Assembly (NCBI GenBank): GCA_028284465.1
Contig: JANQRR010000030.1
Span: 1-51,719 of the forward strand
Length of the DNA: 51,719 bases
Source of the DNA: Gammaproteobacteria bacterium
Lineage (GTDB): Bacteria > Pseudomonadota > Gammaproteobacteria > JAJFKO01
Direction of reading: 5' to 3'
The position numbers and the translations under genes are program-made. The notes beneath the pieces were generated by a model. That model worked only from the letters and a program-made list of their open reading frames with translations, was not told the origin of the DNA and ran no database searches. Below, piece by piece: positions 19,471 through 27,690 of this stretch (positions are counted from its first letter, which is position 1; every line of letters begins with the position of its first letter).

Positions 19471-20652
19471 TTAAATTAAATTTTCAAAACCAACAATAAA
19501 TGCTGCCCACACCCCTATCATGATATGCGAGATCGATACGCCAATGAGGTTTTTTTGCAATGAATATAGCCAACCCCAAAACATTCCGGTAATGAATGCT
19601 GCGGTAGCAAAACCAATCGTGGTATGCGAATGACTGGTGGCAAATATTAAATTAGACAACACAATTGCAATCGCACAACGTTTCATTTCAGAGCCTGAAA
19701 GAAAATAATAAAACGAACTTTGCATACAACCACGTGCAATGAATTCTTGCACCGGACAAAAAATAATATAACCAATTAATGACAAGGTATACAACCACCA
19801 ACTCGGCTTAACTCCAGCACGAAATATAGCGCCCGGATCAAATAATGCTTCACCACGAAAATCGGCGAAACTATGAATCGCAATCCATTTAAGCAACAAG
19901 ATGATCCCCATCACCGGCAATGAATAAATGATAGCTTCGATAATTGACCGCAGCCAACGCTGAGTTGTTAACCCATACATACTCATGGGAAAACCACTTT
20001 TATATACTGTAATAAACATTACTACCGCAAACACGATGATCAATGATAATGATATTGTAGTGGTGTCGTGAAAAAATTGCTTGCTGGAAACAATAACGCC
20101 TAGTAGCAAAGTATAAATCATCGAAATAAATAACAACATCACCATAAAGTGACCTAAGGCAACTTGCGTTTTAGTAGCGTCTAATTCTTTTTTAATGGAT
20201 TTTACGGTAACTTCATTAGTAAGACGCAGTCGATGTGCTAACATCTTTCCAAGATTACCAACGATAATCGCATAGATCCCATGTTGCTCTAGTATTGATT
20301 TGATTTTACTAACATGTAATCCAATCACCGTTGTAGTAGTTATGGCTTTTACTGTACCTGAACGCGGTGCGCTATCAATAAACGCTATTTCGCCAATTGG
20401 ATCACCTTTACTAAGCACAGCAATACGATATTGTTCATCATGGTCTTCTGCTTTTTTCAAAACCTCGGCTTTACCTTCTATGATGATATAAAAATTATCT
20501 GCGCATTCATTCTCATTAACTAGGACTGTTCCTGCAGAAATAGTTCGTTGAAAAGATAAGTGCTCAAGATCAGCGATTTGCGCATCATTCAACCCAGCAA
20601 AAATTTGGCTTTGTTTGAAAAAATCCGCTACTGCTTGACGCTTTACCACCAT
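19471..20652 (-). CDS. Cyclic-nucleotide-binding domain fused to a CPBP-family membrane protease-like domain
   Basis: 393 residues. Residues about 12-130 form a CAP-type cNMP-binding beta-roll with the phosphate-binding cassette GEIAFIDSAPRSGTV. From about 165 there are eight or so membrane segments with CPBP (CAAX protease/bacteriocin-processing, ABI) motifs: PVQEFIARG (Q302, E303, R307), FATSHSH (337-343) and a last His at 376. The usual first motif is EExxxR, so the leading Glu is replaced by Gln here, which may weaken or change protease activity. The domain pairing suggests a ligand-gated intramembrane protein. It diverges from metNIQ and reads in the same direction as the deaminase. Confidence 0.8.
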   Translation of the reverse strand: MVVKRQAVADFFKQSQIFAGLNDAQIADLEHLSFQRTISAGTVLVNENECADNFYIIIEGKAEVLKKAEDHDEQYRIAVLSKGDPIGEIAFIDSAPRSGTVKAITTTTVIGLHVSKIKSILEQHGIYAIIVGNLGKMLAHRLRLTNEVTVKSIKKELDATKTQVALGHFMVMLLFISMIYTLLLGVIVSSKQFFHDTTTISLSLIIVFAVVMFITVYKSGFPMSMYGLTTQRWLRSIIEAIIYSLPVMGIILLLKWIAIHSFADFRGEALFDPGAIFRAGVKPSWWLYTLSLIGYIIFCPVQEFIARGCMQSSFYYFLSGSEMKRCAIAIVLSNLIFATSHSHTTIGFATAAFITGMFWGWLYSLQKNLIGVSISHIMIGVWAAFIVGFENLI

Positions 20653-20663
20653 AATATTTTCCC

Positions 20664-20693
20664 TTTACTTTTAATGCTCAAATCCCTTATACT
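20664..20693 (+). promoter_or_regulatory. Sigma-70 promoter of the metNIQ operon
   Basis: TTTACT (20664-20669) and TATACT (20688-20693) are spaced 18 bases apart. The predicted start near 20700 falls just at the first stem of the SAM-II riboswitch, so nearly the whole leader is riboswitch plus terminator. Confidence 0.6.
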
Positions 20694-20697
20694 GACT

Positions 20698-20756
20698 ACC
20701 GCGCCGATTTGAGCTTCAGCTTGCTGGGCGCAACGAACAAATTCAGCTAAAGCGAA
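20698..20756 (+). promoter_or_regulatory. SAM-II riboswitch
   Basis: The leader shows the SAM-II aptamer signature. GCGCC (20701-20705) pairs with GGCGC (20727-20731). The loop carries GATTTGAGC and GCTTGC, and the 3' pseudoknot strand carries AAATTCAGCTAAAGCG. The order GATTT...CTTGC...GGCGC...GCTAAAGCG is the conserved core of this class, recalled from published SAM-II sequences. The aptamer binds S-adenosylmethionine. Placement directly before a terminator and metN implies that high SAM shuts down methionine uptake. Confidence 0.88.
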
Positions 20757-20759
20757 CGT

Positions 20760-20803
20760 AAACCACCTAGCTCTAGCCTGAAAGTTATAGCGGTGGTTTT
20801 TTT
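20760..20803 (+). terminator. Intrinsic terminator, expression platform of the SAM-II riboswitch
   Basis: AAACCACC (20760-20767) pairs with GGTGGTTT (20792-20799). An inner imperfect stem GCTCTA/TATAGC and a run of seven T follow. It ends 12 bases before the metN ATG. Being the only structure between aptamer and gene, it suggests control at transcription termination; which alternative fold prevents it was not worked out. Confidence 0.85.
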
Positions 20804-20815
20804 ATTTTAACTAAG

Positions 20816-21841
20816 ATGATTGAAGTCAACAACGTAAGCAAAATTTATACTACTCAAGGCGTTAGCGCACATGCGTTAAAAGATATCAGCTTTAATGTTC
20901 CAGCAGGTGAGATCCTTGGCATTGTTGGTCATAGCGGTGCGGGCAAAAGTACGCTTATTCGCTGTCTTAATCTCTTAGAACGGCCTTCTTCTGGGCAAAT
21001 TATCATCGACAAGCAAGAATTAACAACATTAAACGCTTCACAACTGCGTTTAGCACGACATCATATTGGCATGATCTTCCAACATTTTAATCTATTATCA
21101 AGCCGCTCAGCTTACGCTAATATTGCTTTTCCTTTGCAGTTGCTCGGCCATGATCGCCGCACAATTGCCAAAAAGATTGCGCCATTGATCGAACTTACTG
21201 GCCTCACCCAATTACAGCATGCTTATCCTAGTCAGTTAAGTGGCGGCCAAAAACAACGTGTCGCGATTGCTCGAGCTTTAGCTTGTCAGCCTAAGGTTTT
21301 ACTATGTGATGAAGCAACTTCTGCATTAGATCCTTATAACACCACTAATATTCTTGAATTATTGAAAGATATTAATCGCCAGCTAGGCTTAACGATCGTA
21401 TTGATCACTCATGAAATGGATGTCATTAAACAAGTTTGTGATCGTGTTGGTATTCTTGATAAAGGGGAATTAGTTGAAATTAATAATACCCTACAGTTTC
21501 TCGCTAAACCACAAACCACTATTGGCAAACAGTTTGCTAGCTCATGTTTACAATTGCCGCTACCATCAATTTTGCAAAAACGTCTTCAGAACCAGCAAAC
21601 TGCAACTAACAAAGCGTTGATCCACATTGCGTTTCATGGCAAACAAACTAACACGCCGATCATTTCGCGCTTAAGCCAACAATTAAAATGCGAAATTAAT
21701 ATTATTCAAGCTAATATTGAATACATTCAAGATCAGCCTATTGGCATGATGTTAGTAGAAGTTGATTATAATGCAACAGAATTCTTAACTGCATTGAATA
21801 ATATCACTAATGTGGTGGCGGAGGTAAAAGGTTATGTCTAA
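20816..21841 (+). CDS. metN: Methionine ABC transporter ATP-binding protein MetN
   Basis: 341 residues. ABC ATPase with Walker A GHSGAGKST (38-46), a Q-loop after it, signature LSGGQKQRVAIARAL, and Walker B VLLCDEATSALD. The C-terminal ~100 residues form the NIL domain that in MetN binds methionine and inhibits transport. The start codon has only a weak ribosome site (CTAAG). MetN powers import of D- and L-methionine with MetI and MetQ. Its stop overlaps metI by eight bases. Expression is predicted to fall when SAM is abundant, through the upstream riboswitch. Confidence 0.97.
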   Translation: MIEVNNVSKIYTTQGVSAHALKDISFNVPAGEILGIVGHSGAGKSTLIRCLNLLERPSSGQIIIDKQELTTLNASQLRLARHHIGMIFQHFNLLSSRSAYANIAFPLQLLGHDRRTIAKKIAPLIELTGLTQLQHAYPSQLSGGQKQRVAIARALACQPKVLLCDEATSALDPYNTTNILELLKDINRQLGLTIVLITHEMDVIKQVCDRVGILDKGELVEINNTLQFLAKPQTTIGKQFASSCLQLPLPSILQKRLQNQQTATNKALIHIAFHGKQTNTPIISRLSQQLKCEINIIQANIEYIQDQPIGMMLVEVDYNATEFLTALNNITNVVAEVKGYV

Positions 21842-22487
21842 AGCACTAGTCATTGAGTTATTTAACGCTACCTGGGAAACGCTTTATATGGTGGGAATAG
21901 CAAGTATCATAGCCACGATTATCGGCATCCCTTTAGGAGTATGTTTGTTTATTACGCGCAAGCATGGACTGCTACCTCATAAAGTATTTAATCGTACATT
22001 AGCTGCTATTATTAATGCATTACGTTCCATTCCATTTATTATTTTACTCGTTGCCATTATTCCTTTCACGCGATTTGTCGTTGGTACGTCTATTGGTACT
22101 ACGGCCGCGATAGTGCCATTAAGTATTGGCGCATTTCCTTTTGTTGCACGCTTAGTGGAAAATAGTTTAAATGAAATTCCAATAGGCTTAATTGAAGCAG
22201 GCCAAGCAATGGGGGCAAGTCTTTGGCAAATCATTTATAAAATATTATTACCAGAAGCTGCTGCTTCTATTGTCAATGGCGTTACTTTAATGGTGATTGC
22301 ATTGATCGGTTATTCTGCGATGGCAGGCGTCGTTGGTGGTGGTGGTTTAGGTGATCTAGCCATTCGCTACGGTTACCAACGCTTTGATACCAGGATCATG
22401 TTAATTACCGTGATAATTTTAATTATCATGGTGCAACTTATTCAGGTTGCCGGTGATTTTTGTACGCGCAAATTAGACAAAAGATGA
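21834..22487 (+). CDS. metI: Methionine ABC transporter permease MetI
   Basis: 217 residues with about five membrane segments and the binding-protein-dependent permease motif EAGQAMGASLWQIIYKILLPEA, which contacts MetN. Size and the GYSAMAGVVGGGGLGDLAIRYGY segment are typical of MetI. It overlaps the end of metN and is followed 25 bases on by metQ, so one operon. Confidence 0.97.
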   Translation: MSKALVIELFNATWETLYMVGIASIIATIIGIPLGVCLFITRKHGLLPHKVFNRTLAAIINALRSIPFIILLVAIIPFTRFVVGTSIGTTAAIVPLSIGAFPFVARLVENSLNEIPIGLIEAGQAMGASLWQIIYKILLPEAAASIVNGVTLMVIALIGYSAMAGVVGGGGLGDLAIRYGYQRFDTRIMLITVIILIIMVQLIQVAGDFCTRKLDKR

Positions 22488-22512
22488 AGTTATTACTTTA
22501 TAAGGAACAACT

Positions 22513-23340
22513 ATGAAAATGATCACTAAACTTTTCACATTATTAGCTATTAGCACTTTACTGTTCGCAGTCGCAGGCTGCCAGCAACAACAACGCCCTG
22601 CAAATACTATTAAAGTTGGTACTATTGATGGCCCTGAAACCAAGCTAATGGAAGTTGCTAAGAAAGTTGCGAAGCAAAAATATCGTTTAAATATTGAGAT
22701 TGTGAAATTTAGTGATTACACCACACCAAATATTGCGCTTAACGAAGGCAGCATTGATGCCAATATGTTTCAGCACCAACCTTTTTTAGATACTGAAATA
22801 AAAGACCGTAATTTTAAGATTGTCGCTATTGGCAAAACATTTCTTTATCCTATGGGAATTTATTCAAAAAAAATTAACTCCCTTGATCAGCTAAAAGCTG
22901 GCGATATTGTAGCTATCCCCAATGATCCAAGCAATGAGACGCGCGCCTTACGTTTATTACAAGCAGCTAATATTATCACCTTAAAACCTAATAGCAGTAT
23001 GCTTGCAACTACGCTAGATATTGCTGGCAATCCTAATAATTTAATTTTCAAAGAACTCGATGCGGCGCAACTAGCTCGCAGCCTAAATGATGTAACTATA
23101 GCAGTGATCAATACTAATTACGCTATTCCTGCTGGGCTATCTCCTAGCAAAGATGCACTATTTATTGAAAGTAAAAATTCGCCTTATGCTAACATTGTTG
23201 CTGTACGCATTAAAGATAAAAATAAAAAACAATTACATGAATTAGTTAAAGCCTTGCAATCCAAAGCTGTATTGCAAGAAGCGAAAAAACTTTTTGGCAA
23301 TAATGCTATTCCAGCATGGCGGCAAAACAATACAAAATAG
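22513..23340 (+). CDS. metQ: Methionine-binding lipoprotein MetQ
   Basis: 275 residues. A lipoprotein signal peptide ends in the lipobox AVAGC, with C23 as lipidation site. The mature part is the NlpA/MetQ-type substrate-binding fold (IKVGTIDGPETKLMEVAKKV, ANMFQHQPFLD, GDIVAIPNDPSNETRALRLL, and the methionine-site AVINTNYAIPAG). It captures methionine in the periplasm and delivers it to MetI. AAGGAA lies before the ATG. Last gene of the operon. Confidence 0.97.
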   Translation: MKMITKLFTLLAISTLLFAVAGCQQQQRPANTIKVGTIDGPETKLMEVAKKVAKQKYRLNIEIVKFSDYTTPNIALNEGSIDANMFQHQPFLDTEIKDRNFKIVAIGKTFLYPMGIYSKKINSLDQLKAGDIVAIPNDPSNETRALRLLQAANIITLKPNSSMLATTLDIAGNPNNLIFKELDAAQLARSLNDVTIAVINTNYAIPAGLSPSKDALFIESKNSPYANIVAVRIKDKNKKQLHELVKALQSKAVLQEAKKLFGNNAIPAWRQNNTK

Positions 23341-23388
23341 CAATAAATACTTTACAAAAATTTTTACTTACCTAAAAAGATAAAAAAT

Positions 23389-23420
23389 ATTTCAATATCA
23401 AATCTATTTGAAATTTTTTT
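23389..23420 (+). terminator. Weak intrinsic terminator after metQ
   Basis: ATTTCAA (23389-23395) and TTGAAAT (23408-23414) form an AT-only stem with a 12-base loop, followed by a T run to 23420. It is weak by base content but well placed to separate metNIQ from the giant locus. Confidence 0.5.
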
Positions 23421-23552
23421 CTACTTCAAAGCAAATGCTATTTAACACACTTTTATAACTAATAAATAAGTATAAAAGAATTACTAAATTATAAAAAAAT
23501 CATTTATTTTCAGCTAGTTAATATTTTTTTGATCTACTCTACTCTAATGTTA

Positions 23553-23570
23553 CAACCAACCCATTGGTTG
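23553..23570. promoter_or_regulatory. Operator-like perfect inverted repeat
   Basis: CAACCAA (23553-23559), spacer CCCA, then TTGGTTG (23564-23570). The right arm supplies the first three bases of the TTGACT -35 box, so a dimeric regulator bound here would compete with RNA polymerase. The regulator is not identifiable from the window. Confidence 0.5.
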
Positions 23571-23595
23571 ACTTGCAAAGATTGGTGTATATAAT
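23568..23595 (+). promoter_or_regulatory. Near-consensus sigma-70 promoter of the giant locus
   Basis: TTGACT (23568-23573), 16 bases, then a perfect TATAAT (23590-23595). This predicts a start near 23602 and a 5' leader of about 160 bases. It is among the strongest promoter-like sites in the window. Confidence 0.7.
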
Positions 23596-23763
23596 GCACA
23601 TATAAATATATATAAATGCCCGCATAATGCACAGAATTATTCTTCAAATTCACTTTCGTTAAATTTACTTGCAAATTGCTAAAAAGCTAAAACTTTTGCA
23701 ATAACTAACACTAAAAACTTTTTTAAAACGACGGAAATCTAACTTAATAAAAAGGAGAAAACC

Positions 23764-26700
23764 ATGGCCAGACCAGACGAAGAACAAGGAAAAGGTCTAA
23801 ATTCTAATTATAGCTATAAAGAACAAGAAATATACCTACTGCTACAACTTAGCGCACTAAAAAACAAAATACCAAATAAAGTCTATATTGCCCCACCTTT
23901 AGATAATAGTCATGACAAGCAACTAGCCAAGTACTTGCGTCGATTCATAACAACTAAACCTGAGCTTTCAGCGCAAGGCACTTTATTAATTCCATATTTA
24001 ATAAACTTAGATCGTTGGGTAGGACTAGTGATCACATGGGATAGAGAGTTAAAACACTCTCAATTTAAAGACATTCATTGTTTGCTGCCTTTTGATAAAC
24101 CCAAAATTTATAAACCAGTCTTAAAAGAACTGGCTAAAGAGCTACAAGAAGAAAATTTTTCAAATAATCAAGGTAAAGCTATATCAATTTCTCCTCATAA
24201 AGCAGCGTGGTCTAAAGAGTGGTATAGCAGTGGTCCACTGACAGTTGAAAACTTAATAGCATATGCAATGCCTGAGCCAGCCTCAGCTGATACGGAAGGG
24301 AAAGGTAAAGAGAAGGCTAAAGACACGCATGTTATCTCTAAGCAGATAAGAGAAATAGACGAAGAAAGATATCGACAAGAACACGCTGACTTACTTAAAA
24401 TCTATTATCCTGTTTTTTATCATGGTTTTATTAAGCGTCAACAAACTGAAACTTCTGCTGCAGCTAAAGCTAGTCAAACAGACAAGCAACCTAAGCTTGA
24501 CGATGTCAAGTTTACTCGTCGTGAACAACAGCGTATTCTTTCTATTGTGGAACTACTACAAAGATTGAATGAAGATAATTTAACAAACGTTATTCTTGAA
24601 AAAAAGCAAACTAAAGGTAAAGACAAAAAAATAATTGAAGAAGACACATCATCACAATCTGATGATGAAACAGAAGAAGATGAGGATATAAGATCAGGTT
24701 ATCTTGAAGAAATACGTGATGCTATTGTCGAAATGATGAATGCTTTTAAAAGCAAGAGAAACAAAGGAAAAGAAGATGTCGCTGATAAAGCTGACTTACA
24801 AACATTGAAAGAACTATTATGCCATTCATTTGCTAGCACTAAAGTAAAAAAAAGAACTCGTTCAAAAACAGTTACAAGGTTGAAAAATTTAGACTCACTC
24901 AAACAAGAGCTCAAATCAGAACACATCACATTGAAAGTTAACTATTATGAGCTAAAAAAAATAGCTCAATTAATTAATAATAACGAAGCTCTGGTAAAGC
25001 TTACTGTTACTTGTACAAAAGAAACTAGCGACTATGTGTTATTTTTAGAACGGAATCAATTGCGATTTCTTGCACGTACACGACAAGAAGGTTTACCTGA
25101 ACCTAAAAATGCTATAATCTGGCATAAGATATTATGCTCAATTATATATGATGCAGACTGTGAAGAAGAAGTGACAGCTCAAGTAAACCGTCCTTATGCC
25201 TTCATGCAAGCACTTAATGATCCTGAGTTAAAAAAATATATTAGACAGCAAGATATGCTTGTGAGAGCAGCTATTGATATGTTTGAACGCTTTAAAAGCG
25301 ATGTAGGCACAGGCACTATCAAAAATGATCTTAAAGTGATTCTACCCTTTGCTCGGTGTCGTAACATTGAATCTCAAGACTATAATATTCTTAAGCCATT
25401 GATGTACACTCTCGTGCATAAACTTGAGTCTGCCCAAGAATACAGAACTGAACCTAGACTTTACAGTGCATTAACACAAATCATTATTCAAAAATATTAC
25501 CACCAAAAAGCTGATATCATTGAAGATGATTTAATCGGGATGTTAGATACAATTATTGACAAGGTGATCTTGACTGCGGAGGGCGAAGTTTCTTATATAG
25601 CTGGGATGACATTGATTTATCCACGGCTGAATTTGCTGATTGCCTTATTAGGATGCTTACATATCGCAGGTGTAAATATTTATAGTGAAACAAGACACGA
25701 AAAACTAATCAAAATTTTTAATGCTTTGCAAAATAATGCCACATCAATTGTCTTAGGTCATTTAGTATCTTATGCAAGAAAAACTTTTTTAACAGTCAAA
25801 AAAGAAAAAGAAAGCACCACTTACGAAAAAATTTCTGAAGCCATTAAGATTGCAATACCCGTTTTGACCGGTGCTGTCGGACTTGCGAGTGCAATTGTGA
25901 GTGCTGTTACCACTTTTGGTATAAGTACAGCATTTGCAATTCCTGGAGCAGTTTCATCCAGCATAGAAGCGATAACTCCGTTATTAGATTATCTACGTCA
26001 AATTGATTCACAAGAGCCGCTTGCATGGTGTGCACGCTTGGCTGTCATAGAAGGTACTATCATAAAACTGCAGCGCCAAGGTAAGAATAACCATACTAGT
26101 TGGCAGGCATTAATCAAAGCCTTGACTGAACCTGAAAACGTGATTTACAAATATAGCTCGCCTGATTGCGTAAAAGTGCTGACTGATTTAATGACCCGAC
26201 AATTTTTAATGACAAACAATAAAACTGTTCAATTAGAAATTCTTAAATTTTTTGACCGTTATTTCAGAAAAATAATTCTAGATCCTCGAAAATTTATGTA
26301 TGCACACATAAAGTTTTTAAATGACATTGTAAACCCGCCAAAACCCGATTCTCATGACAGACGTTTCGATACCGACGTTTGTGCAGAAATTAAAAGATTA
26401 GAAGCACATATGGGGAAAGAAAAACATTTAATTCGACCACCTACAAATGAGAATATCATTGATGAATTTTCACATGGAACATCTCGGCGTGCGAAAAAAG
26501 TGGGTCGGCTTATAAAAGTTACTTTTAAAAGTGGTGTTGCCCCTAGAATTATAAAAAAAGAAATTAAGAAAAAAGAAGTCAAGCCAATGGAAGCTGCTAT
26601 GCAAGAAGTAAAGCTCATTATAACTGAGCTAAAGAAGCGTAATCGATGGCTTGAATCATGGCAACCAGTGAGCCAAACTGAAGGCGAAAGCAAAGGTAAA

Positions 26701-27570
26701 GGTAAAAACGAGGGCGAATTTAAAGCCGAAAACTTTACACCTCCTATCATGAAAGAAGCATTAAGAAAAGCGCTAGAACAAGACCAACCTTTGCCAGGCC
26801 GAACACCACCAAAAGCAACTATAATGAGGTTGCCACTCTATAAGCTACTAAGTAAGTTTAAATTTACATTTAAACATAAACGTGTTGGTGGAAAAATGCC
26901 TAAGTCAATGTTTACAAAAGGATTTGACTGGGATCCTGAATTTAAAGGTGATACCAGAAGCTTATTAAAAAAACCACCCAAAATAACCTTTGATTCAACA
27001 AACCTACCATCAGTCAATGACATTTTTGGTAATGCAGATGTCACTTTTACCCAGGAAACTTTGTATAGTGTAAAAACAGTTACCTATGGCATAGAGGTAT
27101 ATAATGATGACAGTCCTACAAAAAATAATAGTAGTTCTCCTCAAACCCCACCAACGGGTGTATTTGCTGAGTCTACACTAAAAGATATCATACAAAGCTA
27201 TTCTAAACATGAGAATATATTTTCTTATACGAAAAGTTCTGAATTAGCAATTAAACTGTCATTATCAAAAGCACCTGAAGGTTCTGATCAAAATGCTATT
27301 TTTGTTAATATTTTAAACTTCCTGAACTGGAAAATTAATAATAAAAGATGTATAGATATCGTAAAAGATGAAAAAGATCCTTTGTCCGTTTCATTAGAAG
27401 TTAAGAATAAACAAGACATAACCACATTAACTGCAGCTTGTCGTATTTTAGAAAGTTTAGGCATTAAAAACAATGCAAATGAGTTACAATCTGATCCTCT
27501 TAGCGAGTCACAAGCAAGCACAAGTAGTGCTACCACGCCATCGCCTAGCGGGTTTCAGCCAAGTACGTGA
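23764..27570 (+). CDS. Giant locus, first ORF: degenerate Ulp1-like protease domain plus helical region
   Basis: 1268 residues, ATG preceded by AAGGAG with good spacing. Residues about 15-215 align by eye with the C-terminal protease of the next ORF: KVYIAPPLDNS to KVYILGPIDNI, GTLLIP then RWVGLV to HWVGLV, SGPLTVENL to CGPCTIENL. The catalytic His is R84 and the nucleophile Cys is S156, so this copy should be inactive. Acidic and Lys-rich linkers (KGKEKAK, DDETEEDEDI) lead to a long helical region. A hydrophobic, possibly membrane-inserting segment lies at about 698-736 (IPVLTGAVGLASAIVSAV). The end is Ser/Pro-rich, then TGA. The frame continues open into the 5112-residue ORF, so this may be only the N-terminal part of one protein. 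Confidence 0.85.
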   Translation: MARPDEEQGKGLNSNYSYKEQEIYLLLQLSALKNKIPNKVYIAPPLDNSHDKQLAKYLRRFITTKPELSAQGTLLIPYLINLDRWVGLVITWDRELKHSQFKDIHCLLPFDKPKIYKPVLKELAKELQEENFSNNQGKAISISPHKAAWSKEWYSSGPLTVENLIAYAMPEPASADTEGKGKEKAKDTHVISKQIREIDEERYRQEHADLLKIYYPVFYHGFIKRQQTETSAAAKASQTDKQPKLDDVKFTRREQQRILSIVELLQRLNEDNLTNVILEKKQTKGKDKKIIEEDTSSQSDDETEEDEDIRSGYLEEIRDAIVEMMNAFKSKRNKGKEDVADKADLQTLKELLCHSFASTKVKKRTRSKTVTRLKNLDSLKQELKSEHITLKVNYYELKKIAQLINNNEALVKLTVTCTKETSDYVLFLERNQLRFLARTRQEGLPEPKNAIIWHKILCSIIYDADCEEEVTAQVNRPYAFMQALNDPELKKYIRQQDMLVRAAIDMFERFKSDVGTGTIKNDLKVILPFARCRNIESQDYNILKPLMYTLVHKLESAQEYRTEPRLYSALTQIIIQKYYHQKADIIEDDLIGMLDTIIDKVILTAEGEVSYIAGMTLIYPRLNLLIALLGCLHIAGVNIYSETRHEKLIKIFNALQNNATSIVLGHLVSYARKTFLTVKKEKESTTYEKISEAIKIAIPVLTGAVGLASAIVSAVTTFGISTAFAIPGAVSSSIEAITPLLDYLRQIDSQEPLAWCARLAVIEGTIIKLQRQGKNNHTSWQALIKALTEPENVIYKYSSPDCVKVLTDLMTRQFLMTNNKTVQLEILKFFDRYFRKIILDPRKFMYAHIKFLNDIVNPPKPDSHDRRFDTDVCAEIKRLEAHMGKEKHLIRPPTNENIIDEFSHGTSRRAKKVGRLIKVTFKSGVAPRIIKKEIKKKEVKPMEAAMQEVKLIITELKKRNRWLESWQPVSQTEGESKGKGKNEGEFKAENFTPPIMKEALRKALEQDQPLPGRTPPKATIMRLPLYKLLSKFKFTFKHKRVGGKMPKSMFTKGFDWDPEFKGDTRSLLKKPPKITFDSTNLPSVNDIFGNADVTFTQETLYSVKTVTYGIEVYNDDSPTKNNSSSPQTPPTGVFAESTLKDIIQSYSKHENIFSYTKSSELAIKLSLSKAPEGSDQNAIFVNILNFLNWKINNKRCIDIVKDEKDPLSVSLEVKNKQDITTLTAACRILESLGIKNNANELQSDPLSESQASTSSATTPSPSGFQPST
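27568..27570 (+). other. Single in-frame TGA between two ORFs of one apparent reading frame
   Basis: The context is AGT ACG TGA AAA GAG. The next 40 codons (27571-27690) are in the same frame, contain no stop and look coding (LPEIREYIKFIRSLRNKQKY). The ATG at 27691 used by the next ORF has no ribosome site. Options are readthrough, a recent nonsense change (CGA to TGA is one transition), or a base-call error. Confidence 0.8.
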
Positions 27571-27690
27571 AAAGAGGATGCGTCGGCATTATCACGGTCA
27601 TTACCTGAAATTAGAGAATACATAAAGTTTATTAGAAGCTTACGAAATAAACAAAAATATAAGCATATTGGGATAAGCGCCCCAGCAGAA

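Larger units (their letters stand above)
23341..23763. other. AT-rich intergenic region between metQ and the giant locus
   Basis: This 423-base gap carries the putative metQ terminator (23389-23420), an operator-like inverted repeat (23553-23570), a strong promoter (23568-23595) and a leader of about 160 bases. The leader has a short direct repeat (TAATGCACA near 23592 and near 23627) and ends in AAGGAG before the ATG at 23764. No small gene was found in it. Confidence 0.7.

Noticed and set aside
20698..20803. SAM-I or other methionine-related leader (T-box)
   Set aside because: Core motifs and short pseudoknot layout fit SAM-II; the multi-helix SAM-I junction and T-box sequence are absent.
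23341..23763. Small gene or phage attachment site in the metQ to giant-locus gap
   Set aside because: No ORF with a ribosome site, no tRNA, integrase or flanking direct repeat was found.
26352..26750. 132-residue - strand ORF inside the first giant ORF
   Set aside because: Antisense shadow of a supported coding region, with low-complexity Ser/Leu/Phe content.
27571..27690. Separate small gene between the two giant ORFs
   Set aside because: It has no start codon or ribosome site and runs directly into the next ORF in frame; better read as part of that protein.
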